Notes under the pieces: generated by a model | The model's database searches: none | What the model was told of the DNA's origin: nothing | The model's input: the letters and a program-made list of their open reading frames with translations, nothing else | Source of the DNA: Pseudarthrobacter psychrotolerans | GTDB taxonomy: Bacteria > Actinomycetota > Actinomycetes > Actinomycetales > Micrococcaceae | Length of the DNA: 64,000 nucleotides | Assembly (NCBI RefSeq): GCF_009911795.1 | Contig: NZ_CP047898.1 | Location: 3,658,001 to 3,722,000 of the forward strand | Reading direction: 5' to 3' | Program-made: the position numbers and the translations under genes | Shown: positions 1 through 8,550 of the stretch, in pieces | Position numbering within the stretch: the stretch's first letter is position 1 | Layout: each line of letters starts with the position of its first letter

Positions 1-1261
1 ACACCGGTGGCGTACGCGCCGCCCTGGGCGTCCACGTCAGCCTCGAACAGGTAGGTGATGAGGAAACCGACCAGGGTGAACACGAGTACCAGCGGGCGGA
101 CGGCTTTGGCCCATCCGGGGCCATCCCATAGCGGGGGAGGTATCTTGGGACCAGGTTCAGCAGCCCCGCCATCGCGGAGGCTCCCGCGAACCAGAGGATG
201 GCGATGGTGCTGATGTCATAGATGCTGCCGAATCCGACGCCGAGATATTCGTGGGCCAGGAACGCCAGGGCACGGCCGTTTGCCTGGCCGCCGGGCTGGA
301 ATTCCTGCGCCGGTATCAGGACGACGGTGATGAAGCTGGTGGTGATGAGGAAACCGCTCATGATCACGGCGGCGGTGGTCAGCATGCGGCGGGTTCCGCG
401 GATCCGGCCGACCGGGTTTTCCTCGGTGTCAGTCTCGTCCCCGCGGACCTGGGGCATAACGGCGACGCCTGTTTCGAAGCCCGACAGGCCGAGGGCGAGC
501 TTGGGAAAGACGAGAAGTGCGATTCCCACGACCATGAACGGGTTCCCGTGCGAGGTCCAGAGGGTCTCCCACCAATCGCCCATGGCAACCGGATGCGTGA
601 AGACCTGGATGAGCGTCGCGGCCACAACGACGGCATTCAGGGCCAGGTAGAGGACGACGAGGGTGACGGCGACTCCGATGGCTTCCTTGAAGCCGCGCAG
701 GAACACGGCTGCCAGCAGCGCCAACAGGAAGAGGGTGACGAGGACGTTCTGGCCCTGCAGCCATCCGGGGGCGACGGGGTTCTGGATCAGGTGTGCGGTG
801 GCGTCGGCGGCCGAGAGGGTCATGGTGATCATGAAGTCGGTCGCTGCGAAGCCGAGCAGGATCAGGACAAAGAGCTTGCCGCCCCAACGCGGCAGGAGCC
901 GTTCAAGCATGGCGATGGAACCTTCGCCGCGGTGGCTCTCTCCGGCCACCCGGCGGTAGACCGGCAGGGCCCCGAGCAGGGTGACGGCGACCAGCACCAT
1001 CGTCGCCAGCGGCGAGATCACACCGGCGGCCAGGGCCGCGATCGCCGGCTGGTAGCCCAGCGTGGAGAAGTAATCGACACCGGTCAGGCACATGACCTGC
1101 CACCACTGATGCTTTTTCTCGTGGGCGGTCGTGATACCGCCGGGACCCTGGTGGGTGCCTTTGCTGTCCTGGAGCCCGAACAACAGCCAATTTTTCAGGG
1201 CGGCTTTGCCGGCCGGCCTGGGGGCCGAGTGGTCTGCAGGTGGCCTGCTCAACGTGGTCAT
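1..1261 (-). pseudogene. KimA-like APC superfamily permease, frameshifted and cut by window edge
   Basis: The frame opens at an ATG (1261) behind a GGAAGGA ribosome site and reads through multiple hydrophobic helices typical of the amino acid-polyamine-organocation superfamily, with segments such as [12 protein letters not shown] and [16 protein letters not shown]. The arrangement resembles KimA-type potassium importers and the actinobacterial proteins annotated as amino acid transporters. It is the third gene of a KdpD-KdpE-permease unit, 157 bases after kdpE, so a potassium or osmotic role is likely; that is inference. After about 380 codons the frame is lost at the GGGG run at 117-120: the +1 frame downstream reads on as [20 protein letters not shown] and [14 protein letters not shown], which is family-like, while the original frame turns into Arg/Ser/Thr-rich noise. 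One missing base explains this. The gene's 3' end lies beyond the window. Confidence 0.75.
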
Positions 1262-1417
1262 GGATTCCTTCCCACGCGGCACAACGCGCCGCGATCACAG
1301 CCGAAACTAGCACCGGGAAGAAACCGTGAACGGCGAAAGGCGTATTTATTGACGAATCATTTACGCCTGTGCCCCGGGATGCCGGCCGGTCGGTTCCGGC
1401 GTGAGGGCAGGCGTTGG

Positions 1418-2101
1418 TCAGGGTTCGAAGCGGTACCCCATTCCGGCTTCGGTGAGCAGGTGCCTGGGCCTGGCGGGGTCGGCCTCAAGTTTGCGGCGCA
1501 GCTGTCCCATGTACACGCGCAGGTAATGGGTTTCGCCGCCGTAACCAGGGCCCCAGATCTTGGCCAGCATCTGCTGCTGGGTGATGAGCCGTCCCGGGTT
1601 GCGGACCAGCAGTTCCAGGATGGCCCATTCCCGCGGGGTGAGCCGTACGGATGCGCCGTCGCGGATCACTTTCCGGTTTGCGAGGTCCACCTCGAATTCC
1701 CCGACGTCGACAGTCGGGACCTGTTCGATCCCGTCGGATGTACCGAGACGGCGTTCGGCGACGCGCAGCCGTGCCAGGAGCTCGTCCAGTCCAAAGGGTT
1801 TGGTGACATAGTCGTCAGCTCCGGCGTCGAGGGCCCGGACCTTGTCCACGGACCTGTGCCGGGCCGAGAGAACGATGATCGGCGTGCTGCTCGTGCCTCG
1901 GATCTTGGTGATGACGTCCACTCCGTTGATGTCCGGCAGTCCCAGATCCAGAACGATGAGATCGGGATGGTTGCTCGCTGCGTGCTGGAGGGCCGTCGTC
2001 CCGTCCAGGGCGGTCAGCACCTTATAGCCCTCAGCGTGCAGGTTTACCTGCAACGCGCGCAGCAGTTGGGGCTCATCGTCCACGACAAGTATGGTTCTCA
2101 T
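1418..2101 (-). CDS. kdpE: KdpE-like response regulator, OmpR/PhoB family
   Basis: A 227-residue two-domain response regulator. The receiver has the acidic pair DDE at residues 8-10, phospho-acceptor Asp52 in LDLGLPD and the conserved Lys in KPFG near residue 102. The C-terminal winged helix (LTPREWAILELLV, then YLRVYMGQLRRKLE and GMGYRFEP) is of OmpR type. Length and sequence match KdpE, which is phosphorylated by KdpD and activates potassium-uptake genes. Its start codon overlaps the stop of kdpD (ATGA), indicating translational coupling. No kdpFABC genes are visible; the next gene downstream is a KimA-like permease, so that may be its target. The 156-base gap to the permease holds no other gene. 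Confidence 0.9.
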   Translation of the reverse strand: MRTILVVDDEPQLLRALQVNLHAEGYKVLTALDGTTALQHAASNHPDLIVLDLGLPDINGVDVITKIRGTSSTPIIVLSARHRSVDKVRALDAGADDYVTKPFGLDELLARLRVAERRLGTSDGIEQVPTVDVGEFEVDLANRKVIRDGASVRLTPREWAILELLVRNPGRLITQQQMLAKIWGPGYGGETHYLRVYMGQLRRKLEADPARPRHLLTEAGMGYRFEP

Positions 2102-4680
2102 GGCGCGCTCCTGTCCGTGCTACGCGTTTCGGGGTGGGTGAGCTGAGGGCCGGCGGAGAGGGGCAGCCGGATCACGATCGTCAGTCCTCCTCCTGGCGTT
2201 GGTTCAGCCGCCAGCTGTCCGCCCATGGCTTCGGAGAATCCTTTTGCGACGGCCAGGCCCAGTCCTATGCCGAGACCCTCCGGCGCGTCATCGAGGCGTT
2301 GGAACGGCTCAAAAATGGCGATCACGTCCGCCGCGGGCACGCCATGGCCGTGGTCCACGATCCGGAGTTCCCCGCAGGGGCGTCCGTTAATGGTGGCGAC
2401 CCCGGATCCGCTGGCGGGTCCGATGATGACGATGTCAGAGCCGGGTGCGTATTTCAGGGCGTTCTCGACGACGTTGGCGATGACCCGTTCCAGCATGCCG
2501 AGATCGGCATCGATGGGGGGCATGTTGGGGGCCAGATCGACCCGGATGGCTCCTCCGGGAAATCCGCGTAGCGCGTCTTCGATGGCGTCGCGCCAGGCCA
2601 CTGGAGATGTGAGCGGGGCGGTGGATCCGCTGGATATTCGGGACATGTCCAGGAGGTTGCCGATCAAGGAGTCAAGGCGGTCGGCATAGGAGTCGATGGT
2701 GTCGAGCATTTCATCCCGGATCTCGTCGGGAAGGCGTCGCTTCTGGCGCTGCAGGGCGGTGACGGCGAGCTTGATTCCGGCCAGCGGTGTCCGGAGGTCA
2801 TGGCTGACGGCACGCAGAATGGATGTCCGGATGCTGTTGCCCTCAGCCAGTTTGGTGGTGTTCTTGAGCCTGAGCTGGAGTGAATGACGCTGCCGGAGTA
2901 AGAGCAGGTGGGCCCCGTGCGCTGTTAGCAGCCGCCGTTCCCCGGCTGTGAGTGTTCTGCCGGAGACCGCCAGGGCCGTCCGCGGATCGGGCAGTTCATA
3001 GGCATCGGTGCCGGCTTCCGCCGACCCCGGGGGCGGCGGCGGCACTTTTCCGGAGTGGGCTTGAAGTTCCCATCCGCCGCCAGCGTCTCCGGCTCTGGTG
3101 AACAGGCCGGCGGAGCTGACCTGGAAGGTCTCGCGGACCTTGTCCAGGAATGCGGCGATGGTGTCATCTGCTATCAGCGCGTCCCTGGCCAGATCCGCCA
3201 GGGTCGCGGCCTCCGCACGGGCGCGGGCAGCCTCCTGTGCGCGCTTGGCCGAGAGGCCCACGAGGAGGGAAACCGCTATCGCGGCGCCCAGGAACACGAG
3301 CAACGCGAACAGATTCTGCGGGTCATTGATGCTGAAGGTCCCGACGGGGTCGGTCTCGAAGTAGTTCAGCAGCAGCGAGTCCAGAATCGCGGCAAGCACC
3401 GCGGGCCAGAGACCTCCGATGAACGCGACCGCCATGACTCCGGTCAGATGGACCAGTACATGGGTAGCGAGGTTAAGCTCCGGGGCCAGGGACAGGATTC
3501 CGGTGGCCAATACGGGGATGAGTACCGCCAGGACAAAGCCCACGGTTGTCCTGGCACGGCCCAGCCCGCGGGAGGTGGCCCTGGGCAGCCCGTGACTGCC
3601 CAAGGGGTGGGACACCATGTGAACGTCAATGTCGCCGGATCCCCGGACCACATTGGACCCGACGCCGGTGCCCAGCAGTCGGCTGGTCAGACGGCCCCGG
3701 GAGACGCCCACGACGATCTGGGTTGCGTTGACATTGCGGGCAAACTCCAGCAACGTCTCTGCCGCGTCGTCACCTGACACCGTGTGGTAGCTGCCGCCCA
3801 GATCGGTCACCAGCTGGCGCTGAACCTCCAGGGTCCGCGGCGCCTCCCCAAGCCGACTCTCAGAAAGGCGAACGTGAACAGCCAAGAGGTCCCCGCCATT
3901 GACCCTCGACAGAATCCTCGAGGCCCTCCGGATGAGCGCTTCGCCCTCAGGGCCCCCGGTGAGACCGACGACAACGCGTTCCCGTGCCGGCCAGTTCGCT
4001 GTGATGCCCTCGCTGGCCCGGTATTTCGCCAGCCCCTCATCGACTCTGTCTGCGAGCCAGATCAGGGCGACCTCCCGCAGCGCGGAAAGGTTGCCGAGCC
4101 GGAATTCATTAGCCAGGGCAGCGTCAACCCTGTCCTTGGGATAGACGTTTCCATCCGAGATCCGCTGGCGCAGCAGCTCCGGAGAAATATCGACGAGTTC
4201 GATCTGATCCGCCCGGCGAACGACCTCATCAGGCACCGTTCCCTTCCGTGCCACCTGGGTGATGGCGGACACAACATCTTCCAAAGAGGCAAGGTTCTGG
4301 ACGCTAACGGTGGAGAGCACATCGATCCCTGCGTCGAGCAACTCCTCGACATCCTGCCACCGCTGTTCGTTCCTGCTACCGGATGAGTTGGAGTGCGCAT
4401 ACTCATCAACGACGGCGACCTCGGGATGCCGGGCCAAGACGGCGTCGACGTCCATTTCCTGGGCATCGATGCCGTCGGCATCAACCAGTCGCGGGGCAAC
4501 TATTTCCAGCCCGGTCATGAGTTCCCGCGTTTCCAGCCGGCCGTGGTCCGCGGCTATCCCGACAGCAACATCCCTGCCGCTGCCCAGCAGCTGGTGCGCC
4601 TCCTGCAGCATGGCAAAAGTCATGCCTACCCCCGACGCGGCGCCCAGAAAAATGCGAAGAATTCCCCTTGCCATCTCCAC
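2098..4680 (-). CDS. kdpD: KdpD-like sensor histidine kinase with degenerate Walker A
   Basis: An 860-residue KdpD: N-terminal KdpD domain (about 1-220), universal-stress-protein-like domain (about 235-360), four closely spaced membrane segments (about 380-475), a GAF-like linker, then a histidine kinase with phospho-acceptor His627 in VSHDLRTPL, N-box NVVENALKYAP and G-box GLGIGLGLAVAKG. In known KdpD the USP domain can bind c-di-AMP and the membrane part senses potassium. The Walker A region reads GAASGVGMT (13-21) where the family has GxxxGVGKT, so the nucleotide-binding Lys is replaced by Met; the Walker B-like VDEYAHSN (91-98) is kept. The listed start is GTG; an ATG two codons on (4674) is equally possible. 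The 3' end overlaps kdpE by four bases. Confidence 0.9.
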   Translation of the reverse strand: MEMARGILRIFLGAASGVGMTFAMLQEAHQLLGSGRDVAVGIAADHGRLETRELMTGLEIVAPRLVDADGIDAQEMDVDAVLARHPEVAVVDEYAHSNSSGSRNEQRWQDVEELLDAGIDVLSTVSVQNLASLEDVVSAITQVARKGTVPDEVVRRADQIELVDISPELLRQRISDGNVYPKDRVDAALANEFRLGNLSALREVALIWLADRVDEGLAKYRASEGITANWPARERVVVGLTGGPEGEALIRRASRILSRVNGGDLLAVHVRLSESRLGEAPRTLEVQRQLVTDLGGSYHTVSGDDAAETLLEFARNVNATQIVVGVSRGRLTSRLLGTGVGSNVVRGSGDIDVHMVSHPLGSHGLPRATSRGLGRARTTVGFVLAVLIPVLATGILSLAPELNLATHVLVHLTGVMAVAFIGGLWPAVLAAILDSLLLNYFETDPVGTFSINDPQNLFALLVFLGAAIAVSLLVGLSAKRAQEAARARAEAATLADLARDALIADDTIAAFLDKVRETFQVSSAGLFTRAGDAGGGWELQAHSGKVPPPPPGSAEAGTDAYELPDPRTALAVSGRTLTAGERRLLTAHGAHLLLLRQRHSLQLRLKNTTKLAEGNSIRTSILRAVSHDLRTPLAGIKLAVTALQRQKRRLPDEIRDEMLDTIDSYADRLDSLIGNLLDMSRISSGSTAPLTSPVAWRDAIEDALRGFPGGAIRVDLAPNMPPIDADLGMLERVIANVVENALKYAPGSDIVIIGPASGSGVATINGRPCGELRIVDHGHGVPAADVIAIFEPFQRLDDAPEGLGIGLGLAVAKGFSEAMGGQLAAEPTPGGGLTIVIRLPLSAGPQLTHPETRSTDRSAP

Positions 4681-4805
4681 AGTCTGTCAGCACACAACGC
4701 ACTCCGGTTGCCGTCACGCCGTGAGCTCGCGGTCCCTTGCCAGGGGTTCATTGAGTGCGCCCGTCATGGCGGCCTGTCGCATTCTTGAAAGTAAATCCGC
4801 CCTGT

Positions 4806-4820
4806 CGCAACAATGTTGCG
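4806..4820. promoter_or_regulatory. Palindromic operator candidate 1 (IclR-type)
   Basis: CGCAACAATGTTGCG is a perfect 15-base palindrome around a central A. Its 13-base core GCAACAnTGTTGC recurs at 4951-4963. It lies between kdpD and the creatinine operon, about 130 bases upstream of the second copy, so it could support repressor looping or serve kdpD. Assignment to the IclR protein encoded at the end of the operon is inference. Confidence 0.6.
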
Positions 4821-4917
4821 TTAAATGCAACCGTAAGTTCAGTTACGTGTTACGTCAATCACTTTGTGCGCCCACGGCGCACAGCAGAAAATTGTGGAGA
4901 TTTAGGACTTCAGGGTC

Positions 4918-4947
4918 TTGACCGTGTCCCATGTCACGCCCTAGCCT
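4918..4947 (+). promoter_or_regulatory. Sigma-70-type promoter of the creatinine operon
   Basis: TTGACC (4918-4923) and TAGCCT (4942-4947) are separated by 18 bases and lie 50 bases before the MFS start codon. The predicted transcription start falls inside the palindrome at 4951-4963, a layout expected for repression. Confidence 0.55.
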
Positions 4948-4950
4948 GAT

Positions 4951-4963
4951 GCAACAGTGTTGC
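4951..4963. promoter_or_regulatory. Palindromic operator candidate 2 (IclR-type)
   Basis: GCAACAGTGTTGC repeats the palindrome at 4807-4819 with only the central base changed. It begins three bases after the -10 hexamer and is followed by two more GCAAC half-sites (4966-4970 and 4971-4975). Binding here would block transcription initiation of the transporter-creatinase-creatininase-IclR unit. Confidence 0.65.
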
Positions 4964-4996
4964 TAGCAACGCAACCCAAATCTTCATTGGTGGAAT

Positions 4997-6333
4997 ATGA
5001 GTAACGAAACATCCTCGCTGCCTCCGACGTACCAAGGACTGCCCGTCAACGGTGACGGCGTCAGCAAGCAAACCCGCCGCAGGGTCATCGCGGCCAGCTT
5101 CATCGGCAACTTCGTTGAATGGTTCGACTACGCCGTTTACGGCTACCTGGCCGTCACGATCGCCACTGTCTTCTTTCCTGAGTCAGACCCCCGACCGGGC
5201 TTCTGCTGACCTTCGCCCTGTTTGCGATTTCGTTCCTTGTACGCCCGCTTGGCGGATTCGTCTGGGGCCATATCGGTGACAAGGTCGGCCGGCGGACAGC
5301 CCTCTCCCTCTCCATCCTGATCATGTCCGGCGCAACGTTCTGTATCGCGCTGATTCCGGGCTATGACGCCATCGGAATCTGGGCCCCGGTCCTGCTCCTG
5401 GTGGTCCGGGTTGCGCAGGGCTTTTCCGCCTCCGGTGAATACGCTGGAGCGTCGGCTTTCCTGGTCGAGTACGCCCCCGCCAACAAGCGCGGACTGTACG
5501 CTGCGGTGGTTCCTGCGAGCACCGCTGCGGGACTGCTGCTCGGCTCGCTGATCGCGGGCCTGCTGACAGTTCTGCTCAGCTCCGAGGCAATGCACAGCTG
5601 GGGTTGGCGGCTGCCGTTCCTGCTGGCCGCCCCGATGGGACTGATCGGGCGCTACATCCGGACCAGGCTGGAAGACACTCCGGCATTCCGCGAACTGGCA
5701 GCTGAGGACGAGGCCGTCAAGGCTCCCGTATCCAGCCTGTTCCGGAACCACTGGCGGCAGCTGCTGCAGGCTGTCGGAGCAGTGCTGCTCAACGCCGTCG
5801 GCTTTTACGTGATTCTCAGCTACATGCCCACCTACCTGTCCTCGGAACTGGGTCTGGGCGGCACCGAAGCATTCCTCGCGACAACCATCGCGCTGGTCAC
5901 GTACATCGGTTTCATCTTCCTGACGGGGATGCTTTCGGACCGTTACGGACGCAAGAAGGTGCTTATCAGTGCGTCCATCACCTTCATTGTGCTGACCGTG
6001 CCCGCGTTCGCACTGCTGGGGACCGGGAACTTCCTGGTCATCGTCCTGGTCCAGATCCTCCTGGGTGCGATGCTCACCCTTAACGACGGCACGCTCCCCA
6101 GTTTCCTGGCCGAAATGTTCCCCACCCGGGTCCGCTACAGCGGCTTCGCCGTCAGCTTCAACTTCTCCAACGCGCTCTTCGGGGGCACCGCGCCGTTTAT
6201 GGCCACGCTCCTTATAGCTGTCACTGCCAATGACCTCGCTCCGGCCTGGTACCTGGTGGGCGCCGCCGTGATCTCCCTGATCGCCGTCACACTCTCCAGG
6301 GAAACCTGCAACGAACCGCTCCGCCACGAATAA
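4997..6333 (+). pseudogene. MHS-family MFS transporter (probable creatinine/creatine uptake), frameshifted
   Basis: The N-terminal part has the metabolite:H+ symporter signature (IGNFVEWFDYAVYGYLA) of the ProP/ShiA group. Frame 1 stops at 5209, but the -1 frame continues without a break from about 5190 (LLLTFALFAISFLVRPLGGF, then GHIGDKVGRRTALS) to a stop at 6333, giving a full-length 12-helix transporter of about 445 residues. The break coincides with the C run at 5188-5192; restoring one base (for example to read SDPPTGLLL) repairs it. It is the first gene of the creatinine operon, 50 bases before creatinase, so creatinine or creatine is the likely substrate (inference from context). Either a recent null allele or, more likely, a base-call error. 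Confidence 0.8.
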
Positions 6334-6383
6334 CAGACTTCCTCTCACCTCAAGTAACTGCACCACAGAAAGGCATCACCATC

Positions 6384-7640
6384 ATGACCATCACCACATC
6401 CGAGAACGCATCGTCCATCTCCGAACTGGAGCGCACCAAGGCCCTCAAGAACGGCAAAAAGGTCAGCCTCACGTTCTCCGACGCCGAGTTCGAACGCCGG
6501 CTCGCCGGGCTGCGCAGCATCATGGCTGAGAAGGACCTCGACGCCGTCGTCCTGACCAGCTACCACTCCATCAAGTACTACTCCGACTTCCTGTTCACCA
6601 CTTTCGGGCGCTCATACGCCATGGTGGTCACCAAGGATGACAGCGTCACCGTGACGGCCAATATCGACGCCGGCATGCCCTGGCGCCGCAGCTTCGGCGA
6701 CAACCTGGTCTACACGGACTGGCGCCGGGACAACTACATCTTCGCCATCCAGGAAGTCCTGCGCACCCGTGGCATCAACCCGCGCCGCCTCGGCGTCGAG
6801 GACGACTCGCTGCCGCTGGACAACCGCAACAAGATCCAGGCCGCCTTCTCCGGCGCGACGCTCGTGGACGTGGCGCAGGCAGCGATGCGCCAGCGCATGA
6901 TCAAGTCAGCCGAGGAAATCGAGGTCATCAAGCACGGTGCCCGGATCGGCGACCTCGGCGGCGAGGCCATCCGCAACGCCATCACGGCCGGCATCACGGA
7001 GTACGAGGTCGCCCTGATCGGCACCGAGGCGATGGTCCACGAGATCGCCCGGACGTTCCCCAACTCCGAAATCCGCGACACGTGGGTGTGGTTCCAGTCC
7101 GGCATCAACACGGACGGCGCCCACAACTGGGCCACCACCCGCAAGATCCAGGCACACGACATCCTGTCCCTGAACTGCTTCCCCATGACCTCCGGCTACT
7201 ACACGGCACTGGAGCGCACCCTGTTCTACGGCGAACCCGATGCCCGCTCACTGGAACTCTGGAACATCAACGTTGAGGTCCACAAGCGGGGCCTTGAGCT
7301 GATCAAGCCCGGTGCCGTCTGCAAGGACATTGCCGCCGAGCTCAACGAGATTTACGTCGGCCACGGCCTGCTGGCCAACCGCACGTTCGGCTACGGCCAC
7401 TCCTTCGGAGTCCTGAGCCACTACTACGGCCGCGAAGCCGGTCTGGAGCTCCGCGAGGACATCGACACCGTGCTGGAGCCGGGCATGGTGGTCTCCATGG
7501 AGCCGATGATCACCGTCCTGGACGGCCGGCCGGGTGCCGGCGGCTACCGCGAACATGACATCCTCGTGGTGGGCGAAGACGGAGCAGAGAACATCACCAA
7601 GTTCCCCTTCGGCCCCGAATACAACATCATCGGAGCCTGA
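6384..7640 (+). CDS. Creatinase (creatine amidinohydrolase)
   Basis: A 418-residue pita-bread-fold (M24-like) enzyme that hydrolyses creatine to sarcosine and urea, in the cytoplasm. It resembles Pseudomonas creatinase along its length, including long shared blocks such as SGINTDGAHN, DILSLNCFPM, GYYTALERTLF, FGYGHSFG, LSHYYGREAGLELREDIDTV and GAENITKFPFGPE. His247 (in TDGAHN) matches the catalytic His232 of the Pseudomonas enzyme, and Glu277 and Glu373 match its active-site glutamates. Unlike metal-dependent M24 aminopeptidases the family needs no metal. It sits between the transporter and creatininase. A strong hairpin terminator follows at 7663-7696, so the downstream genes may be expressed less. 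Confidence 0.95.
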   Translation: MTITTSENASSISELERTKALKNGKKVSLTFSDAEFERRLAGLRSIMAEKDLDAVVLTSYHSIKYYSDFLFTTFGRSYAMVVTKDDSVTVTANIDAGMPWRRSFGDNLVYTDWRRDNYIFAIQEVLRTRGINPRRLGVEDDSLPLDNRNKIQAAFSGATLVDVAQAAMRQRMIKSAEEIEVIKHGARIGDLGGEAIRNAITAGITEYEVALIGTEAMVHEIARTFPNSEIRDTWVWFQSGINTDGAHNWATTRKIQAHDILSLNCFPMTSGYYTALERTLFYGEPDARSLELWNINVEVHKRGLELIKPGAVCKDIAAELNEIYVGHGLLANRTFGYGHSFGVLSHYYGREAGLELREDIDTVLEPGMVVSMEPMITVLDGRPGAGGYREHDILVVGEDGAENITKFPFGPEYNIIGA

Positions 7641-7662
7641 CACCGCCAAACAGCCGGCCAAG

Positions 7663-7696
7663 AAAGCGGCGCCGTGCCCGACACGGCGCCGCTTTT
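7663..7696 (+). terminator. Rho-independent terminator/attenuator between creatinase and creatininase
   Basis: A perfect 14-base stem (AAAGCGGCGCCGTG pairing with CACGGCGCCGCTTT) closes a five-base loop and is followed by a short T run (7693-7696). It lies within the co-directional operon, 22 bases after the creatinase stop, and would reduce read-through into creatininase and the IclR gene. Confidence 0.7.
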
Positions 7697-7726
7697 CCGC
7701 ACCACCGAACAAGGAGCACCACGAGC

Positions 7727-8550
7727 ATGGACAAGTCAGTATTTCTGGAAGACCTGGATGCCTTCGCCTACCGCGAAGTCCTGTCCTCCCGGGAAGCGAT
7801 CGTCCTGATACCTGTCGGGTCCTTGGAGCAGCACGGGCCGCACCTGCCGCTGGGCACTGACACCCTCCTGTCGTCGCGATTTGCGGAGGGTGTCGCAAGG
7901 CGCCTGGGGGCACTCGTTGCCCAGCCGATTGCCTACGGGTACAAGTCGCAGCAGAAATCCGGGGCGGCAACCACCTCTCCGGGACCACCAGCCTGGACGG
8001 CACAACGCTCATAGGGGTGGCGCGCAACCTGGTCAAGTCTTTCCTCAACCAAGGCGTCCGGCATGTGGTCTTTGTCAATGGCCACTTCGAGAACTACCAG
8101 TTTCTGTATGAGGGAATTGACTTGGCCCTGGAAGACCTGGGGGTCAAGCCGGGAGCGGAGCAGAGCGTGCTGCTGCTGTCCTACTGGGACTTTGTCAGCC
8201 AGGACACGTTGGTGGAGGTGTACCCGGACGGATTCCCGGGCTGGGAAATCGAGCACGGCGGCGTCCTGGAAACCTCGCTTATGCTCCACCTTGAGCCGGC
8301 CCGGGTTGGCATGGACCGCTTGGTTGACGGGCCTGCCGCAGTCCTGCCGCGCTTCGACAGGCTCCCTGTGGTTCCTGAACGCACACCGGCCACAGGCTGC
8401 CTCTCCTCGGCTGCCGGGTCCAGTGCTGCCAAGGGCGAACTGCTGTACCGGCAGGTTGTCGAAGATCTGGCCGTGGACTTGGCCCGCGAGCTGAACTGCG
8501 AACGCACCGTGCCTGCCACGGCGCCGCTTTCGGCTGACAATGCGGAATGA
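7727..8550 (+). pseudogene. Creatininase (creatinine amidohydrolase), frameshifted
   Basis: This family interconverts creatinine and creatine using two metal ions. The metal ligands are visible: Glu and His in GSLEQHG, Asp in GTDTLL, His in NGHFENYQ and Glu in IEHGGVLETS, and the family segment YGYKSQQKSG is present. Start ATG at 7727 follows an AAGGAG ribosome site. The frame breaks at the GGGG run 7961-7964: one extra G would read KSGGGNHLSGTTSLDGTTLIG, exactly the family sequence, and open the frame to 8550 (about 274 residues). As written the product is a 95-residue stub. The stop overlaps the IclR start (ATGA). Sequencing error is the simplest explanation, since all catalytic residues remain downstream of the break. 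Confidence 0.9.

Noticed and set aside
251-2146. A 631-codon open frame on the plus strand
   Set aside because: It is antisense to kdpE and the APC permease and has no family-like sequence.
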